Of a DNA stretch of 64,000 nucleotides, positions 59,311 to 64,000 are shown piece after piece. The DNA lies in assembly GCA_036345935.2 (NCBI GenBank), contig JADWOT020000002.1, forward strand, positions 4,352,617 through 4,416,616, written 5' to 3'. A program made the position numbers and the translations under genes. The notes below the pieces were generated by a model. That model made no database searches. It saw only the letters and a list, made by a program, of their open reading frames with translations, and was not told the DNA's origin. The stretch is from Taenia hydatigena (lineage: Eukaryota; Platyhelminthes; Cestoda; Cyclophyllidea; Taeniidae). Numbering within the stretch: position 1 is the stretch's first letter; each line of letters begins with the position of its first letter.

Positions 59311-62300
59311 GAAAGCGTAATGTGGTTGTAGATGTGATGAGCTGTTGTGGTTTCACGTCCTCACATCATGAAACACACGGGACCACCTCACGATTTGAGT
59401 CTGATAGTATGCGCAGTTTGCTCTTTGTCAATTCCACTTATGCTGGACACATCACATACACAGTCCGCCAACATGCTGTGCATGACGTGGTCTCAAGCGC
59501 TGTGCTGCCACGGATTTCCGGCAACAGGGTCCAATTTAAATGAACTGCAGTTTGTGAACTGTCGCTTCGATTAGTGCAGTTTTTGCCGGCCTCAGACCCT
59601 CCCCATGGCATTCAAACAGGATTCAGACATGGGAGTGGCCTTACACTTTGATGGGCGGCAAAACATTATGTTGACAAAATAATCACGAAAAATCACGGGA
59701 AAGAATGGACTTTAACATTACCACAGCAGCATTTTGACTGATATTATCCGGGGAATTCACATTTAAGCAGACTCAAAGCTGACAGTTTTGTCCGCCTTCT
59801 TCTCTCTCCACGATTATCACTTCTGTTGGTATAAGTTAATCGGGTTCATGTGAATATTTGTAATTCAAGCTAGCCTTGCAAACTGGCATGCAAATATGGC
59901 TATCCGTTCCTAATATGACTGTGTCCAGTTCTCTGTGGCTTTGAATTGAATCAGAAAGAGGCCAAGGAATTTGAATATTCCGAAGCATGTGGCCGAAAAA
60001 CCTAGTTGCAACTGAATGTCAGGGCAACAGCTCATGTTCATTATGGGTCTTCCAGGATTGCATGGGCAAGATTGCATCGCAGGCACCGGATTGTCACTAG
60101 GATTGCCCATTGAAATGTTGATTCCACTATGGTGCTAAGAGACATTAACTCGCATGCCTTTACTGTACTTCAATGTTCAAAATCCGCATTAGCGACAAAA
60201 TTTAATTTTGTTTGATGCAGTTCTGTTAAGGAATAAATTATTTGCAAATAAAATGCGTGATGCGCGCTCTAGTAAATCAAAAGCAGATGGTCCTGAATTT
60301 CCTCCAATCAGGCACCGAGAATGCAATCAAAATTCACCCGACGCTTAACTAACTGAAGTCAAATAATTGCTTGCGATCGTTAGTTTCTACCATAATGATG
60401 CGTAGAGCGAAAGCCATTATTTCACCATGGAACTCCTCTGTCATACACTCCACTTTAAAACTTGCTCTCACAAGTAATATTAAAGTGAATAGATGGGCAT
60501 CAAGTATAAATTTATTCTGCTGAGTCGGAAGGAATCGTTTAGCCTTGCGCAAAACCAGTGGACCCATTTTTGCAAATAATCGCAAACTGTGGTCTGTACT
60601 GCATGCCAGATTGATCCCTCAGCATTCGACCTTTATGTTCGATTAGCTATATTCTGTCACATGCCAGTGGAAGGAGGTCGAAATGCTCCTCCTGCACCGT
60701 CTGCATCAGCAAGGTCAAATTAAGGTAGCATTTTAAACGTCATCTTTGTTGCTCTCTTTCTACGCTAGAGATTTTGACAAAATAAGCAGTACGTCGCCGA
60801 AACTGCATGGATTGTGATTTGCAACGATTATAGAGGAGATGGGCGCAGCCCTTCGGTGAGGGAGGAAGGCTGAAGCAATAATATGAGAACTGGCCTCACC
60901 GTTTGCACAACAACACTGCCAGCTTCCACTTCACTCCTTAGTCGTTGCCATCTGTTTTCTCCACCCCTCCTCGTTTCATTGAGAAATATTTAGAAGTCAG
61001 CTTTGACCTAGCAGGGAATGGGTGTTATTAATATCATCTCATGTCACGGATTCGCCTCTTCATTGGTGTCTGGCGTGAATTCGGTTTCTGACATGATTGG
61101 AACTTCTAGCACTTGCGAGTGCCGAGCCCGCCGCATCGCAGACCGTTGGTTCCATGCTTTATTGTTCTGTTTAAGCTTGATTTTCATCCTTGCCTCTAGC
61201 AGTGCTTAAGCAGTGCTTTCATTCATCCGAAAACGGGGATATGATCTATCGCGCTGCACTATTCCATCCGCTCGAAAGCTTTGAATCGTTAAGCGCCACC
61301 TTTATTGCAACTTGCGCTTTGGGATGATGCTGGCAGTCCACACCACACTTTACCTTCACTGGCCCTGTTCAATGAATTACCCTCCTATTTGGCTATATTA
61401 TTACTGGCGACTCACCGATGTGCACTAATTGATCGACTCGATTGGGAAGGCTTTAGCTTTGCTCTCTAATCCTTAAATCTTAGGCTTTGAGGCTGGCTGG
61501 GTGTACTTGTATTGCTAGCAAAGCCCAAAACAACTAACCTGCCTATGCCAAACTTCGGGTTTCTTGGGTGCGTCAACTGACGTTGGATTTGATGGGCCAT
61601 GCTTCTTTACTTGGGGTTATTCTGTTCCATTTTACTTGATTTCTTGAATGGAATGTAAGTTTGGTTGCCCATTGGCACAGCTGGACCGATAGCAGGAAAT
61701 GGTGAAGCCTCTTTGCCTACCATGCACCAGACATTAGCAATGCACTCATAATCTATGAGCCGGACAACATCAGCGGTGCATGCAGACGGCGAGGGCATCA
61801 AATCTGAGCATGTTGGCAATCGCTTTAAGCGCAGTGTGGCAATAAAGCATATTCTGCACTGGCATATCATTAAACGGACGCACTAGTGTAAACTTATGCC
61901 GTAGCGGTTCCCTATTCTGCAGGATAAGCATTTGCATGTTTAAATGTGTGACTTACACAGCCGATGTGTAAACAAAACCGTTATTAGGGTGTGTGCAAAT
62001 CCATTTCTCATGCTAAGGGAGAAAACAACATCTCTTTATGGAAGCAAATTTTTTGATTTACGAAAAGTGGGCGCAAATTTGTATTCAAATTGTGTGGTTG
62101 CACTGACACACCTCCTAATATTAAATGCCTCTAGATTGTGAATCACATGGCTAGGTGTAAAGAGATTTATTTAGAAGGAAAACAATACAGTTCTTGCCTC
62201 TGGAAAAGTTCCTTCTCTTTCTTCTTTTGCTCGCATGGCTTTCTATTTCTGTTTTGGACCCGGAATGAATATCTGCTGCTACAGGTTCGCCATTGTCTTT

Positions 62301-64000
62301 CAATTATCTTTTTACTTTAGCTAGCATTGCGTAAATAGGTGGACTTTTTGTCTAAAAAATAAAGAAAGAATGCTTTTCAAACTGGCCCCGTTCTTGCCTT
62401 AGCAATCAAAAGTTAGGGCCATTAAATCTGATTTTTGCCAAAAGGATTTTATTGAAGACCTGAATTCACACAACAGGGCAGAAATATGGTTTTGTGCTTA
62501 TTAAGCAGTTGTGGACAAGCTAATCCACGGTGTCCAATAATTGGGTCTCTCCTGGACGTCCTCTTGGTGAAATTGGAACACAATTATTAACTTGCTTTCT
62601 TTGTCTTCTACGTCGTTGCATGCAGTTACTGCAGGCGCTAGACCAGGCACCCGACATTCTGTCGCCACCGCCGAATTTTCTCAGCGCGAAGAGCTATGCG
62701 TCTGCCTTGGATCCGCGTGTATCCATTTGCTAAGGATTCGGCTTAAAGCCTTATCGACACCTGGTGAGTTTGCACGATGGCAATTACTTTATCATCTGCT
62801 TTGTTTGCAGCGGATCCTTATAGGGTTTGCAATCACTGACAAGCTAAGATCGAAGGTGATAGGATGAGCCCACATCTTTGGAACTTACCTTATGTTCAGG
62901 TAAACTCTACGAGGGTAATAAGAATCCCTGAATTTCGCGTCTTCTATGCTGAACAAGCGGAGGAGAAATTACCTTGATGTGCCACTTTAACAGTGGTCCT
63001 CAAACTAAACTTCACATTAAGGCTTTGTCAAAATTGGTACTTCCATAGTGAGTCTTCGTTGAGTTAGCCATTTACTATGCGTCCTTCCATTCACCGAGAC
63101 TGTGATTCAGTTAGATTTGGTCAATAATACGAGGACTACCACTGCCTTACGCACTGAGCGAATTTTATGCAGTAGTCACTGGGCCTGGGATAATATGTCT
63201 AAAAGCACGTTTCGCTTGGTTTCCTGTTCTCGTATGAATTGCACCTTGCTGTCTATCCGGGTTCCATCTGCCTACTATAAATACGGAGGTATCATTATTT
63301 CGGATACTGCAAACGCATATGCATGTAAATATTTTGAACAGGCCTCTAGTGGTCATTCCTGATCCCGTCTTCGTGTGCGCTGTTAGTTGCTTATTCCTGA
63401 AATACAAGGCATAATTAACCCCACTTTTGGGTGCGGGTTCAACTACTCTTCTGTCGTAAGTCCATTTTAAATTCAACCACCCTCTCTGTGATGATTTGGC
63501 GGTACTTAGCTTCACTACATGAAAAAGGCATTTGGACCCAGCGCTAGATATTTTAGTGCGTAATATTAATCGGGTCATCATGCGTTCTATGGGTGTTTTT
63601 CTGCCAGACTCTATTTGGAGTAGATCAGTTGCTCTCCTCACTTCTTGTCGTGAGGCGCGGGATCTTTTGACTTCCACCGCCTTGGAACCAAGTCTTCCTG
63701 CAAATTATACTGACGCCCTTACATAATACTTTTAGCCAAATCTTATCCAGATACAGCTCAGAGCTGATTCTTTCTAGAGCAGTGCAAGGTAACCGAATCG
63801 TAGCAAGATGTTGAGTGTTGGGACGGAAGATTTGCTATCAGTAAAACCATAAAGATATGTATCGTGGGCTGATTGCACGCAAACCTTTAGTGTTATGGCG
63901 TTTTCATACTTTGTATGTGGGTGTATGGTACAAAAAGCGTTCGACCGGTTGTTATAGCCAACACAGATCATTACTCTGGAAAGACGATTTCAGGACCTTT
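59311..64000 (-). repeat. Large inverted repeat, right arm (cut by window end)
   Basis: Exact reverse complement of 53,399-58,088 as far as I can read. Every frame of the left arm reappears mirrored, for example 63,165-63,677 (minus) for 53,722-54,234 and 59,322-59,543 (plus) for 57,856-58,077. No substitution or indel was found in the stretches compared. It continues beyond the window, so the true arm is longer than or equal to 4,690 bp. Confidence 0.95.
61015..61209 (+). CDS. Possible 3'-terminal exon with hydrophobic C-terminus (right arm mirror)
   Basis: Identical mirror of 56,190-56,384. If the palindrome is real, this copy lacks the spacer's FN3/Ig-like stretch on its own strand and so would be an orphan exon. 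If the palindrome is an assembly artefact, this copy does not exist. Confidence 0.2.
   Translation, partial: GMGVINIISCHGFASSLVSGVNSVSDMIGTSSTCECRARRIADRWFHALLFCLSLIFILASSSA

Noticed and set aside
62760..62870. Ankyrin-type exon in the palindrome arm (ADPY after a strong TTTGCAG acceptor)
   Set aside because: In the phase that gives ADPY the frame hits a stop after a few codons, and no ankyrin helix pattern follows.
1..64000. CRISPR arrays, bacterial operons, viral or retroelement polymerase genes
   Set aside because: No regularly spaced direct repeats, no tightly packed genes with ribosome sites, and no reverse transcriptase, integrase or transposase motifs were found on either strand.

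Overview
The window looks like nuclear DNA of a taeniid tapeworm (Taenia/Hydatigera/Echinococcus group). The strongest clue is a pair of single-exon fibronectin type III (FN3) domains with phase-1 borders, of the EG95/45W oncosphere host-protective antigen type, a family known from taeniid cestodes. GT-AG introns, symmetric exons, a probable 35-nt mini-intron and about 42-43% GC fit a flatworm. Nothing looks bacterial or viral. The organism call is inference from these features.

Most of the sequence is non-coding, and what coding signal there is comes from small, largely decayed duplicate families. From the left: (1) 2.0-3.9 kb holds a signal-peptide exon on the plus strand facing two FN3 exons on the minus strand. 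(2) 6.1-7.6 kb is one half of a diverged inverted repeat whose partner lies at 36.3-37.8 kb. (3) 8.2-12.2 kb holds two unrecognised gene models, one with the mini-intron. (4) 12.6-14.5 kb holds copies of two dispersed repeat families (here R1 and R2) that recur at 42.7-48.5 kb. (5) A 100-base assembly gap lies at 17,842-17,941. (6) 23-33 kb holds three paralogous copies (Z1, Z2, Z3) of a gene that encodes one C2H2 zinc finger per exon; Z2 is nearly intact, Z1 and Z3 are wrecks. (7) 38.4-39.8 kb holds two ankyrin-repeat modules built from the same exon pair, the first pseudogenised. (8) 46.5-49.3 kb is tandemly duplicated repeat DNA with two tRNA-Asn(GTT)-like sequences.

(9) The right end is a very large, apparently perfect inverted repeat. 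Its arms are 53,399-58,088 and 59,311-64,000 (at least 4,690 bp each, the right arm running off the window), around a 1,222-bp unique spacer. The spacer carries an FN3/Ig-like coding stretch on the minus strand, ending almost at the arm boundary.

No pathway links the genes. The common theme is segmental duplication (direct, tandem and inverted) followed by loss of splice sites, in-frame stops and small indels. The most useful items are the palindrome, the inversion-split antigen gene, and the one-finger-per-exon zinc-finger gene with a single frame lesion in a T run. Repeat boundaries and identities were read by eye and are approximate unless stated otherwise.
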